Below, piece by piece: positions 43,907 to 53,311 of a stretch of DNA of 64,000 bases. The DNA lies in the NCBI GenBank assembly GCA_040394635.1, contig JBEBRW010000008.1:58181-122180 (forward strand). The letters run 5' to 3'. Below the pieces are notes generated by a model. That model worked only from the letters and a program-made list of their open reading frames with translations, did not search any database and was not told the origin of the DNA. Position numbers and translations under genes: made by a program. Origin of the DNA: UBA5239 sp040394635 (GTDB lineage: Bacteria > Verrucomicrobiota > Lentisphaeria > Victivallales > Victivallaceae). Positions within the stretch are counted from its first letter, which is position 1. Each line of letters starts with the position of its first letter.

Positions 43907-45913
43907 ATGAAATATCTGGTGATCATATCGTTACTGTTGGCTGCCAACCTCCGGGGGGGCGAATTCGACCGGGAAATAGCGGAAGTTAAATCCGGCGTCC
44001 GCAAGGAAGCTAAAGCCAGCTGGTGGGGCTTTGACAAGAATAATGCGACTGCCGCGTTGCAGAGCGCCATCGATTCCGGCGCTGAAAAAGTGATTGTTGA
44101 TAACACCGGAAGCGACTGGATCATCGATCCGGTATTTCTGGTCCCGAATCAGGAGATCGTCATAGGGGGGAATGTGACTGTCCGGGCGCGCCCCGGCGGT
44201 TTTGTCGGAGTTACCGACGCCCTGTTCAATGCGCTGAGTATCAAGAATGTAATCATTCGCGGCGAACCGGGGGCGGTGTTGAAAATGAACCGCAGGGATT
44301 ATGACGACCGGAGCAAATACCAATTCGCCGAATGGCGTCATATCCTGAATATCCTGAGCTGCGAAAACATTGAAATACGGGACCTCAAGCTGGTCGGCAG
44401 CGGCGGCGACGGTATCTATCTCGGTGTCGATGGTTACAAGCATTTACCGCTTCCCGGCAGGCCGCAGCGCCAGGTAAACCCTGCCAACTACTGCCTGAAT
44501 ATCAAAATAGAAAATGTTGAGACGGATGATTGCCACCGGCAGGGAATTTCCGTGATCAGTGCCGAAAATCTGTCGATCAACAATTGCCGCTTCAACAACA
44601 CCCGCGGTACCGCGCCGAAAAGCGGGATTGATTTCGAACCGAACAATCCCGGCGAGCGCCTGGTAAACTGCGTTGTGGAAAACTCGACTTTTGCCGGTAA
44701 CGATGGCTGCGGGGTGGAAATGTACCTGGGCCAGATGAATGCGGACAGCAAGCCGGTATCCATCGTTTGCCGCAATCTCGATATACAGCGCAACCATAAT
44801 GGCATTCATATCGGATTGGCGAGGGAAAAGCCCGCCGGGATAAAGGGTTCCATCATTTTTGAAAATTGCAGGATTGCCGATTCAAAAAATGTCACGGTGA
44901 GTCTGAACAGCCCCTGGGACGGTTTTCTGATCGAATTCGTCGGTTGCCGGATCGATAATTCCACTGCTTTAGATAGTGCAGCATTTAAAATCGGCGTCAT
45001 CGTTCAGAAATCGGGCCAGATCAATGAACCTTTCGGCGGGCTCCTGTTCCGGCAAACGGATTTTATCGACACCAAAAAAATATCTTATCCTCTCAGTGTT
45101 CTGCTGAGCCCCGCAACCCGAATCGGAACGATTGACGGCAAGCTTAATTTCAACGGCAAACCTTATGATCTGGCGGCATTTATCGATGGTCAGAAAAAAC
45201 TCATCGATAAACTGGGCAGCATGCAAATTGCATCTTTGCAGGGAAAAACTGTTAACGTTCCACCAGACAATCATAAGATACTGCAAGGAAATCCCGGAAA
45301 ATTTTTCTTCCGCCATTCGCCTGTGATGTTGCTTCAAGCCGACGAACCGGGAAAAGAAATTTCCGTGCAGTTGATTCCGCGCAAATACGGCAATAATGAT
45401 CAGCCGGTCTCCATTACCCTGAAAGGCCCGGATGGCAAGATCGTGAAAAAAGAAGAATTGCCTGCGGACAATAAAACGGTCAAGATCGATTTTGTGCCGG
45501 AAACAGCCGGTATGTACAGACTTGAAGCCGATACGCGCCGCCAGCTGCTGAGCTTGGAATCCGCCCACCCCGGCCAGGCGATGCTGATGGGTGAGCGTTT
45601 CCAATTGGTTGGTCCGTCCGGCAAACTTTATTTTGAAGTACCGCAGGGGGTGGAAGAGTTTTTCATTCTGATTTGGGGTGATCCCGGCGAATATGTCACG
45701 GCATCTCTGGTGAACCCGGAAGGCGCTGAAGTTCAGAAGGAAATGAACTTTGACCAGACCCGGATTTTTCATGGCAAGCGTAGCTCGAATGCCCCTGCTG
45801 AGATCTGGGCCATCGATTTCAAAAAAGCGGTTGAAGACGTCTCGATACAGTTCCAGGCGCCTCTTCTTCCTTTGCTTTCGGCGAACCCCGATTTGCTGCT
45901 GAGATCAAAGTAG
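43907..45913 (+). CDS. Secreted right-handed parallel beta-helix protein with C-terminal module
   Basis: 668 residues. Signal peptide about 1-16 (MKYLVIISLLLAANLRG). A parallel beta-helix (about 40-400) has stacked strands such as IEIRDLKLVG, LSINNCRF and IIFENCRI. The GFDKNNATAALQSAIDSGA opening is typical of pectate-lyase-like and polysaccharide-degrading helices. A C-terminal beta-sandwich-like module (about 500-668) matches the fragment at 1-532. No catalytic set can be named. It is the third gene of cassette 2 and probably binds or cleaves an extracellular polysaccharide. Confidence 0.85.
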   Translation: MKYLVIISLLLAANLRGGEFDREIAEVKSGVRKEAKASWWGFDKNNATAALQSAIDSGAEKVIVDNTGSDWIIDPVFLVPNQEIVIGGNVTVRARPGGFVGVTDALFNALSIKNVIIRGEPGAVLKMNRRDYDDRSKYQFAEWRHILNILSCENIEIRDLKLVGSGGDGIYLGVDGYKHLPLPGRPQRQVNPANYCLNIKIENVETDDCHRQGISVISAENLSINNCRFNNTRGTAPKSGIDFEPNNPGERLVNCVVENSTFAGNDGCGVEMYLGQMNADSKPVSIVCRNLDIQRNHNGIHIGLAREKPAGIKGSIIFENCRIADSKNVTVSLNSPWDGFLIEFVGCRIDNSTALDSAAFKIGVIVQKSGQINEPFGGLLFRQTDFIDTKKISYPLSVLLSPATRIGTIDGKLNFNGKPYDLAAFIDGQKKLIDKLGSMQIASLQGKTVNVPPDNHKILQGNPGKFFFRHSPVMLLQADEPGKEISVQLIPRKYGNNDQPVSITLKGPDGKIVKKEELPADNKTVKIDFVPETAGMYRLEADTRRQLLSLESAHPGQAMLMGERFQLVGPSGKLYFEVPQGVEEFFILIWGDPGEYVTASLVNPEGAEVQKEMNFDQTRIFHGKRSSNAPAEIWAIDFKKAVEDVSIQFQAPLLPLLSANPDLLLRSK

Positions 45914-45919
45914 AATATT

Positions 45920-46324
45920 TTATTGGGAAGGCGCGTGGGTTTTCAGAACATCCCGGAGGTTCTCGGAATAGACCTGTTGAAGCAGTTCCGGTGGAAGTTG
46001 CGCGCCTTTCTGCAATAAATATCTCACCATGACCCGGTCATCATTTTGAACGGCGTACTGCAATGGGGTAATCCGGGTTATGGAGCCGGTGGAATTGGGC
46101 GAGCCGCCACGGCGGACCAAATACTCGAAAACCGGGTAATAATCGAGTTCAAGCGCGAAGGACATCGCATCGCATCCGGCCTGCGGCCCTTCGCCAATGA
46201 CGATGGCGGGGTTCGCCCCGGCCTTCAGCAGGGAGTCCAATATATTCAAGGCGTTCCCGGCAGAAGAGCCCGGGAAGTTCGCGCTGGTTCGAAGGGTTGT
46301 TTTGCGCGTTCCGTGTTCTCTCAT
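45920..46324 (-). CDS. Ankyrin-repeat protein, short and possibly truncated
   Basis: 134 residues with two to three ankyrin units: NALNILDSLLKAGANPAIV, AMSFALELDYYPVFEYLVRRGG and TPLQYAVQNDDRVMVRYLLQKGA. The first 20 residues do not fit the repeat. The frame is open further upstream to 46438 without a start codon, and no Shine-Dalgarno precedes the ATG. It may be the 3' remnant of a larger ankyrin gene. Confidence 0.5.
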   Translation of the reverse strand: MREHGTRKTTLRTSANFPGSSAGNALNILDSLLKAGANPAIVIGEGPQAGCDAMSFALELDYYPVFEYLVRRGGSPNSTGSITRITPLQYAVQNDDRVMVRYLLQKGAQLPPELLQQVYSENLRDVLKTHAPSQ

Positions 46325-46421
46325 CGGAATATGCGCTGTCGGCCCCGCCCGGGAAAGCCTGCGGATGCAACGCGAGTTTCCGGCCCGGCTCGCACCAGCC
46401 TCTCGTTCTTCCGGTTTGGGC

Positions 46422-47135
46422 TTAGAAAGATACGTTTACGTTGCCGGAGATCATAGTGGGGGCGGGCATCATCACGATGCCGGCGGGGGTGGACCAGTCG
46501 CGGTCCCAGTTGTGCAGCAGCTTCGGATCGCAGGCTCCCCATTTGTTCAGGTCCACGATCAGGATGTTTTCATCGGACGTGCAATAAATATCCATGACCA
46601 GTGTCTGCGCGGGGAGGGCCCATTTGATGTCCTCGACGAATTTCAGGGCTTTCTGCCAGAATTCATCCTTCACCCCTTCCATGCGGCGGAAGTGACGGAT
46701 CAACCAGTACTGGCTCATGGCCGAGAGCTCGCCGTTGTAGATGAACAGCCGGAATTCGCGGGTTTTGTTCATGCGGCGAAACGGCCGGATGCAGATGTAT
46801 TCGACATTGCCGGCGGCGGCGGCTTCGCGGATTTTGTAGCTCTCCGCCAGGAAGCGCCAGGCGCTTTCCGGGGAGTGTACCGCGCCGCGCTTGTCGGTGA
46901 AACGCTCGGTGTCGGTCGGCGCCGCGCTGTCCACAAAGACGAAGCGGTTACCGAGGATGGCGTCCATCGGGCGGCGCATGCGTTCGATCACGTCGCTGAC
47001 GGCCTCGCCCCGGGTTTCGCCCTGGGCCAGCGCTGCGATTTCCGCTTCTTTGAGCTTAACGAAACTCGTCATAAAGGTATATTCGGACAGGGCCGGATAC
47101 CATACCGGTGTACGCCAGAAATCTTCACGGTTCAT
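46422..47135 (-). CDS. Cdc123 (D123)-like ATP-grasp protein
   Basis: 237 residues from the ATG at 47135, with GGAG formed by the end of the upstream gene. The C-terminal two-thirds follow the D123 pattern: an arginine-rich strand (YICIRPFRR), TREFRLFIYNGELSAMSQYW, MDIYCTSDENILIVDLNKWG and a closing LLHNWDRDW. Eukaryotic Cdc123 helps assemble eIF2 and has an ATP-grasp fold; bacterial relatives are little studied. The assignment is pattern-based. It is in a minus-strand run with a membrane protein, def and gltX. Confidence 0.62.
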   Translation of the reverse strand: MNREDFWRTPVWYPALSEYTFMTSFVKLKEAEIAALAQGETRGEAVSDVIERMRRPMDAILGNRFVFVDSAAPTDTERFTDKRGAVHSPESAWRFLAESYKIREAAAAGNVEYICIRPFRRMNKTREFRLFIYNGELSAMSQYWLIRHFRRMEGVKDEFWQKALKFVEDIKWALPAQTLVMDIYCTSDENILIVDLNKWGACDPKLLHNWDRDWSTPAGIVMMPAPTMISGNVNVSF

Positions 47136-47139
47136 AATC

Positions 47140-48054
47140 TTAATCTCCATCATTGTCCGGCGGCGGAGGCGACAGCCAACGCTCGATCCGGCCCATTACT
47201 ATCATAAAATAGATGTAAAACGACAAAATTGAAACCCACTGGTAAGTCAGGAACCCTATCTTCAGCCCCAGCGCCAGCCACACTGCCGAAACCAGCAGGC
47301 ACGGAAACGCGATGTAGCAACTCAGCACGAAATAGTCGCGGAAAAAGAGCTTGCCCTGCAGACGACGCGAGCCCAGCGCCGAAAAAATCAGCGAGGTCAT
47401 CAGAATCAGGAAAAAGAACGGGAGAAAAAGCAGCAGACCATTTCCGATGAGTGTCGAGGCCAGCAGGAAAATTTTCAATACCAGCGGATTCAGCAGCATC
47501 AGAACCGGCATGCTGTTTTCGACCATTCCCGCCTTGGCGGCTTCGAGGTTTATTTCCTTCAGATGTGCGTTCATGCGATCCGGATGGACCAGATCTATTT
47601 TCAGGTACTTGCCGTTGGAAATGGTATAAACGAGATACCGGTTTGTGTCGTAACCGCTGAACCAGAAAAAAAGTGCCTTGGGCATCCAGACCACGCCGGC
47701 GGCGGCGATGCCGATATCGATTTTGGGGATTTCAGCCTCCAAATTGGCCACGTAGGTGAGCTCGAGCTGGGGCAATGAGAAAATCATCCGGTTCTTTTCC
47801 GGTTCCTTCTCCGGGAACATCCCCTTTTCGCTGACGGTGATCTTGCCGCAGGCTTTTTCGAGCCGTTCGTAGGCGGTATTGACGCCGCGAACGAGTGCAA
47901 ACGACTGATAACCCCAGACCGCCACCGTACAGATCAGCACCAGCAGCAGGAAATGAAAGAGCGCCTTCCACGGCGACTGGCGCAGCACGTGGTAAAAGAT
48001 TGTCGTCCCTTTGCAGGTCTCAATCAGGATCTGGATAAAACCCAACTTCAACAT
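47140..48054 (-). CDS. DUF1189-like inner-membrane protein
   Basis: 304 residues. An N-terminal helix (about 32-52), a 110-residue extracytoplasmic domain and three or four C-terminal helices (about 178-290) match the layout of DUF1189 proteins; the family call is tentative. Function unknown. The ATG lies within the def stop region (7-bp overlap), so the two are translated together. Confidence 0.6.
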   Translation of the reverse strand: MLKLGFIQILIETCKGTTIFYHVLRQSPWKALFHFLLLVLICTVAVWGYQSFALVRGVNTAYERLEKACGKITVSEKGMFPEKEPEKNRMIFSLPQLELTYVANLEAEIPKIDIGIAAAGVVWMPKALFFWFSGYDTNRYLVYTISNGKYLKIDLVHPDRMNAHLKEINLEAAKAGMVENSMPVLMLLNPLVLKIFLLASTLIGNGLLLFLPFFFLILMTSLIFSALGSRRLQGKLFFRDYFVLSCYIAFPCLLVSAVWLALGLKIGFLTYQWVSILSFYIYFMIVMGRIERWLSPPPPDNDGD

Positions 48055-48641
48055 TTAACCTTTCGTTTGTATTCCCTGGCGGAGCCGTTGCGCTCGAGCC
48101 GCTGCAGATCCGGCTTGATCTCGTCGAGTTCTTCCGGGGACATCCGGTCGACGAAAAGAATACCGTCAAGGTGGTCCAGTTCGTGCTGGATGCAGCGCGC
48201 CAGGAGACCGCCGCACTCACACTCCACGACGGAGCCATTGAGAAGCTGCGTTTTGAATTTGACCGTGGCCGGGCGGACCACATTGCCCCAGATGTCGGGC
48301 ACGCTCAGGCAGCCTTCCTCGGCTTCGAGCAGGTCACTGCCGGCTTCGGTGATTTCGGGATTGATCACGACCACCGGCATCATCGGCAGCAGCAGCGCCT
48401 CGCCGGGAGACTGGAAGCCTTCCTCGCGCTGCGGCACGTTCAGCGCCACGATCCGCTGGTCCACACCGTACTGGGGGCCGGCCAGGCCGATGCCGTCAAA
48501 CGCGGCCATGGTATCGACCATTTCCTGGCCGAGCGCGATGATTTCAGGGGTGATTTCCTTGATCCGGCGCGCCTTTTTCTTCAGGATCGGGGCACCGGCG
48601 GTGTAGACCTGATAATTTTTCTTTCTACGAAACATGGGCAT
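48048..48641 (-). CDS. def: Peptide deformylase
   Basis: 197 residues. It removes the formyl group from nascent proteins. All three motifs are present: GIGLAGPQ (50-57), EGCLS (109-113) with the metal-binding cysteine, and QHELDH (152-157) with two metal histidines. Motif 1 has Gly-Pro where Ala-x is usual. AGGAGG precedes the ATG, which overlaps the gltX stop by 1 bp (TAATG). Confidence 0.95.
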   Translation of the reverse strand: MPMFRRKKNYQVYTAGAPILKKKARRIKEITPEIIALGQEMVDTMAAFDGIGLAGPQYGVDQRIVALNVPQREEGFQSPGEALLLPMMPVVVINPEITEAGSDLLEAEEGCLSVPDIWGNVVRPATVKFKTQLLNGSVVECECGGLLARCIQHELDHLDGILFVDRMSPEELDEIKPDLQRLERNGSAREYKRKVKC

Positions 48642-50212
48642 TATGCCTCCTGAAAATTATTCCCGGCAAGCTGCAGCGTATGGCGCAGATTTTCCAGACA
48701 GCGCTCGCGGCCGATCAGCAGCATGGTGGCGTCGAGTTCGGCGCCGCCGGCCACACCGCTCACCGCCAGCCGGACGGGCTGGAAGAGCTTGCCGTGGGGG
48801 ACCTCACAGGCCGTTTCGGCCTCTTCGATCACTGTATGAATGCTTTCCGCAGTGAATTCGCCGGATTCCCATTTCTCCAGCGCCGCACGGACGCCTTTGC
48901 AGACTTCCGGTTTCCTGAACTGCTTTTCGAGGTTCTTCATATCGTATTCCGGCGTACCGGCAAAGAAGTAGCTCCAGCTGCTTACCTGGCTGAACTGCTT
49001 GGTACGGCTCTGCATCAGCGCGGCGACCTTTTCGAACTGTTCGCGCGGCCATTCGGGATTGGCGAATTTGGCGGCTTCCGTCAGGAATTTCTCCAGCGGC
49101 AGCTCGGCGATGTACATGCCGTTCATATTGGTCAGCTTATTGATATCGAACTGGGCAGGGGCGCTCTTGACGCGCTCGAGGGTAAAGGCTTCGATCATTT
49201 CCTGCCGGGTCATCTTTTCGCGGTCGTCGCCGGGGGACCAGCCGAGGAGGGCCAGATAGTTGTACAGCGCTTCGGAAAGGAAGCCCTTTTCGCGGAAGTC
49301 GCCGACGAAGGCGTCGCCGTCGCGCTTGGAGAACGGCTTGCCGGCGGCATTGACGATCATCGGCATATGGCCGTAGCTCGGGGCCTTGTGGCCCAGCGCA
49401 TAAAAAAGCATGATATGGCGATAGGTATTTTCCACGTGGTCGTCGCCACGGACGATGTGGGTGATTTCCTGGGTGATGTCGTCGCAGACATTGGCGATAT
49501 GGAACACCGGGGTGCCGTCGCTGCGCAGGATGATCAAATCTTTCATGCTGTCGAGCTGCTTGGTCATTTCGCCCTTGATCATGTCGACGAAGAAAATTTC
49601 GCGGCGCTCAAAGGTGATTTTGACCACGCCCGGTATGACGAAGGCTTCCATCTCATCGACGACCTTGGAGAGCTTCGCTTCGAGGTCAAAAACCACTTCC
49701 CCGGTCGAGTTGTACGCCTTCAGTTGGCGGAACCCGGCGAGACAGGCGGAATTTTCCACCGCTTTGCCGCCCTTGCCGACGGTGAAGAAGGTGATGCCGC
49801 GCGAAGTAACCGTGAGCATTTCCTCCGGATGCAGTTCAAAGGAGGCTTCGCCCACGCTGCGGACGGCGTCGAAACCGCTGCAATCCCACGGAATGCGGAA
49901 AAATACCGGACCTTCTTCGGTACGGTAAGCGAAACCGTTTTCGATCATTTTTTCGACCGCGGACAGGTGGGAATTGCGCATCTGGCTCTGGTAAATGATC
50001 TGTTCGTCGTAATCCAGCCCGAGCCACTGCATGCACTCAAGGAGCGTATCGATGGCCTCGCGGGTGGAGCGCTCGATGTCGGTGTCTTCGATGCGCAGCA
50101 GGAACTTGCCGCCGGTGTGGCGGGCGAAGAGCCAGTTAAAAATAGCGGTACGTATATTGCCGATGTGCACCTGTCCCGTGGGGGAAGGTGCGAACCTCAC
50201 TCTGTTTTGCAT
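48641..50212 (-). CDS. gltX: Glutamyl-tRNA synthetase with divergent connective-peptide domain
   Basis: 523 residues from the ATG at 50212 (AGGAA upstream). Class I motifs: HIGN (after FAPSPTGQV) and PFSKRDGDAFV as KMSKS. The core RGDDHVENTYRH is canonical. Between AYRT and FFVDMIKGEM there are about 115 residues where E. coli GluRS has about 60, with little resemblance to the usual zinc-cysteine connective peptide. It charges tRNA-Glu, or tRNA-Glu and tRNA-Gln if the genome lacks GlnRS. Confidence 0.9.
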   Translation of the reverse strand: MQNRVRFAPSPTGQVHIGNIRTAIFNWLFARHTGGKFLLRIEDTDIERSTREAIDTLLECMQWLGLDYDEQIIYQSQMRNSHLSAVEKMIENGFAYRTEEGPVFFRIPWDCSGFDAVRSVGEASFELHPEEMLTVTSRGITFFTVGKGGKAVENSACLAGFRQLKAYNSTGEVVFDLEAKLSKVVDEMEAFVIPGVVKITFERREIFFVDMIKGEMTKQLDSMKDLIILRSDGTPVFHIANVCDDITQEITHIVRGDDHVENTYRHIMLFYALGHKAPSYGHMPMIVNAAGKPFSKRDGDAFVGDFREKGFLSEALYNYLALLGWSPGDDREKMTRQEMIEAFTLERVKSAPAQFDINKLTNMNGMYIAELPLEKFLTEAAKFANPEWPREQFEKVAALMQSRTKQFSQVSSWSYFFAGTPEYDMKNLEKQFRKPEVCKGVRAALEKWESGEFTAESIHTVIEEAETACEVPHGKLFQPVRLAVSGVAGGAELDATMLLIGRERCLENLRHTLQLAGNNFQEA

Positions 50213-50231
50213 AGCGGTAAATTCCTGATTA

Positions 50232-51707
50232 TTAGGGCCGTTTGTCCTTGCCTTCCTCGATGACAATAGCCTGTTCGACGCGGGCGCCGACGGGGCTGGT
50301 GTGAGTGGCGGCACGCAATTGGGCAATTGCTTTCTGGACGCTGACCAGGGAGTTGATCATGGTATTTTCGGCCTGTACATACTTCAACTGGGCTTCGTTC
50401 AAACGGGTCAGTTCGGTATTACCGGCGTTATATTCTTCTTCGACCAGCTCGCGCTGCTTGGTCACCAGTTCCAGTGTGGCCACATAGAGGCGGGCGAGAC
50501 GGACGTTCTGGATGTAGTTGTCATAAGCGGTGCGGACTTCTTCGACCACGGTCAACCAGGTGTTGGCGACGTCGAATTTAGCCTTGGCGATATCGGCCTG
50601 GACTTCCTTGACGCGGGCGGCACGGGCCCATTCGAGCGGCAGTACCCACTGGGCGGTGACCCCGGCGCTCCAGCTCGGCGTATTGGCATAACTGTTCTGG
50701 GCGCCGCTGCCTTCGGAACCGCTGCGGCCGGCGTTGGTTCCGAAGCCGAAACCGGCGTTGGCATAAACCGTCGGCGAATAAGCGCCATAGGCGGCATACA
50801 GGTTGTATTCATTGATTTTCACCTGATCGCGGTAGTACTGCAGGTCGGGACGGTTGTTCAGCGCGATGTCGAGGTAGACTTCGACGGTGCTGACGTGTTC
50901 ATTGGTGTCGGCGTTGATCGGCGGGAAGTCGATGTGCTCGGGCAGCTTGCCGTCCGGATAACCCATCAGCACGGCCAGCGAATAAACCGCGACATTGTAG
51001 GAATATTCCGCCGTCAGCTGGTCGCCGATGGCGTTGTTGACGAGGACTTTGAAGTTCAGTACGTCGGAAAGCGGCACGGTGCCGTATTCGAGTTTGAGCT
51101 GGGTCTGTTCCAGGTTTTTCAGCTGGAAGTCCATGTCGGCCTTGGCGATGGCGCGCTGGCCGCGGGCCAGCAGAATGTCGTTGAAGGCGTATGCCACGGC
51201 CTGCATCAGCAGACGGCGGGCGTCTTCTTCCAGGCTCTTCTGGGCTTCCCACGATTTGCGGGTGCCCAGCACGGTCATTTCACGGATCAAACCGTCGAAG
51301 ATCAGCCACGACGCATTGAAGTTGGTCTGGGTGTAGAAACTGCGGCTGCGGGTCTGGTTGACGTTGTGGCGGTTGTAATTTTCACTGCCGTTTACGCCGA
51401 TATCGAAGCCCAGGGTAAACACCGGCATATACGCATTCAGGGCCTGGTAGTAACGCATCCGGGCTGCGTTTACCGCATGGTAAGCGGAGATATAATTCGG
51501 GTTGTTCTTGACTGAAATTTCCAGCGCCGTATCCAGGTCCAGAATCTTGATTTCCTTGAGCAGATCGTCCTGTTTGTCCTTGTCACGCGACGAAAACACG
51601 TTTCCATCGTAAGCCACCGGCGGCGGGGTATAGCGGTAACAACCTCCACAAAGAATTACCAGTGCAAAAAGAACCGCTGAAGTTGTCAATAGTTTACTCT
51701 TATTCAT
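50232..51707 (-). CDS. TolC-family outer membrane efflux channel, probable lipoprotein
   Basis: 491 residues from the ATG at 51707 (GGAG upstream). The signal peptide ends LCGGC, with Cys23 as likely acylation site. Two repeats of long helices and paired beta strands typify the outer membrane factor family (LDLDTALEISVKNNPNYISAYHAVNAARMR and LDIALNNRPDLQYYRDQVKINEYNLYAAYGAY). It would form the outer channel of an efflux or type I export pump, but no inner-membrane partner or adaptor is adjacent. It sits 19 bp upstream of gltX. Confidence 0.88.
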   Translation of the reverse strand: MNKSKLLTTSAVLFALVILCGGCYRYTPPPVAYDGNVFSSRDKDKQDDLLKEIKILDLDTALEISVKNNPNYISAYHAVNAARMRYYQALNAYMPVFTLGFDIGVNGSENYNRHNVNQTRSRSFYTQTNFNASWLIFDGLIREMTVLGTRKSWEAQKSLEEDARRLLMQAVAYAFNDILLARGQRAIAKADMDFQLKNLEQTQLKLEYGTVPLSDVLNFKVLVNNAIGDQLTAEYSYNVAVYSLAVLMGYPDGKLPEHIDFPPINADTNEHVSTVEVYLDIALNNRPDLQYYRDQVKINEYNLYAAYGAYSPTVYANAGFGFGTNAGRSGSEGSGAQNSYANTPSWSAGVTAQWVLPLEWARAARVKEVQADIAKAKFDVANTWLTVVEEVRTAYDNYIQNVRLARLYVATLELVTKQRELVEEEYNAGNTELTRLNEAQLKYVQAENTMINSLVSVQKAIAQLRAATHTSPVGARVEQAIVIEEGKDKRP

Positions 51708-52018
51708 CAATATCTCCAAAATAATATTATGTATTGCGTTAAAATATACCCGAATTTATTTTTTTCAATCATTTTCAGTGGAAAAAAAGCCATTTTAAGT
51801 TGTTCGTAAAATGGACAAATATATTGTCGTTATAATAGTTTAAATCGTTACATCACATTGAGAAAAGTTCCTGATTTTTTTCATGTGGCGGCATTTTCGC
51901 GGCATACATACTTTGCTTGAAAAGAGCCGGAAAAAGGACTATATTGCTCTGATAAATCAATTCTGTCGACGAAACCGTCCGTCGCCGAAAACAATACGAC
52001 AAAGGTAAATTCAGCAAT
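51708..52018. promoter_or_regulatory. Divergent promoter region for tolC-like and ktrB genes
   Basis: On the plus strand TTGAAA (51917-51922), a 17-bp spacer and TATATT (51940-51945) form a good promoter, 73 bp before ktrB. On the minus side TTGAAA followed 16 bp later by TATTTT (within 51737-51772) is weaker. No gene, repeat or hairpin was seen in the rest of this 311-bp gap. Confidence 0.55.
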
Positions 52019-53311
52019 ATGAATATGTTCCGAAAAAGTCAGTTTTACCTGATCTTTTCATTTCTTGCCCTGATCTTCATAGGGACGTTGATGCTGAAAG
52101 CGCCGTTTGTCGAACATGCCGGCGGGCTGGAATGGGTGGACGCGTTTTTCATGTCGACCTCCTCGGTCTGTGTGATCGGCATGGCGTCGGTGCCGGTCGA
52201 CGATTTCAACCTTGCGGGCCAGCTGGTGCTCCTGCTGCTGGTCCAGGTCGGGGGGCTGGGAATCATGACGCTGACGGCGTCGATCATCTTTTTCCTCGGC
52301 CGCGATTTCAGCTGGAGCGGCAAAAAGGTGTTGGCCTCGATCAGCGACGATTTCCCGATCAGCAAAATCCACGTCCTGATCAAAACCATCGTCATCTACA
52401 CCCTGCTCATTGAACTGGCCGGTTTCGTCCTGCTGGTGCCGGGTTTTTATTTCGGAGGCCACTCGCTTGGGGATTCGCTTTATTATTCACTGTTTCACTC
52501 CATCGCTTCGTATTGCAACGCGGGGTTCAGTCTGTTCCGCAGCAGCCTGGTCGACCAGAGCGCCTATGTCAAGGTGGTGGTGGCGCTGCTGGTCATCTGC
52601 GGCGGCTTCGGTTTTTACGTCATCTACGACATTCTCAACTGGCGCACCCGCACGCTGGTAAACACCAAACTCGTCGTCATTACTTCGCTGATCCTGATTG
52701 TGGGGGGCACGCTGGGGGTCAAGGGGCTGGAGTGGCTCGGGGGCAATCACGGGCTGACGTGGGTGGACGCCTTTTTCCAGTCGGTCACCACCCGCAGCGC
52801 AGGGTTCAACACCGTGAACCTCGGCGAACTTGATTCCTCCACGCTGTTCGTGATGGCCGCGCTGATGCTGATCGGGGCCTCGCCGAACTCCACCGGGGGC
52901 GGCATGAAAACCACCACCTTTGCGATCGTGGTGCTGTCCGTCTGGAGCATTGTCCGCGGCCGCGAAAAGCTGGTCCTTTTCAAACGCGAAATTTCGGAGG
53001 AGTACCAGATGAAAGCCTTTGCGATCATGCTGATTTTCCTGATGATTACCGTCGGCTGTACGGTATTTGTCTGTGCCACCGCCACTACGGCCTATCCGCT
53101 GAAAAAGGTCGGCTTCGAAGTGGTTTCGGCGCTGGCGACCACCGGCCTCTCCCTGGGCTACGCCGAAGTGGCCGAAACCTATGGCAAGATCGCCCTCATG
53201 GTCTGTATGTTCCTGGGCCGCCTGGGCCCGTTTTTCATCTTCATGTTCCTGGTCGGGCACGACAAGAAATCCCAGCTCTCCTATCCCGAAGAAACCGTTA
53301 TTCTCGCTTAG
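52019..53311 (+). CDS. ktrB: TrkH/KtrB-family potassium transporter
   Basis: 430 residues with four M1-P-M2 repeats. The four selectivity-filter segments are visible: SSVCVIGM, ASYCNAGFS, TTRSAGFN and ATTGLSLG. It brings K+ into the cell and normally works with a cytoplasmic KtrA/TrkA ring, whose gene is not in this window. The second filter keeps the single glycine. The start may be ATG 52019 or 52025. It ends by overlapping the convergent LptF gene by 4 bp. Confidence 0.93.
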   Translation: MNMFRKSQFYLIFSFLALIFIGTLMLKAPFVEHAGGLEWVDAFFMSTSSVCVIGMASVPVDDFNLAGQLVLLLLVQVGGLGIMTLTASIIFFLGRDFSWSGKKVLASISDDFPISKIHVLIKTIVIYTLLIELAGFVLLVPGFYFGGHSLGDSLYYSLFHSIASYCNAGFSLFRSSLVDQSAYVKVVVALLVICGGFGFYVIYDILNWRTRTLVNTKLVVITSLILIVGGTLGVKGLEWLGGNHGLTWVDAFFQSVTTRSAGFNTVNLGELDSSTLFVMAALMLIGASPNSTGGGMKTTTFAIVVLSVWSIVRGREKLVLFKREISEEYQMKAFAIMLIFLMITVGCTVFVCATATTAYPLKKVGFEVVSALATTGLSLGYAEVAETYGKIALMVCMFLGRLGPFFIFMFLVGHDKKSQLSYPEETVILA

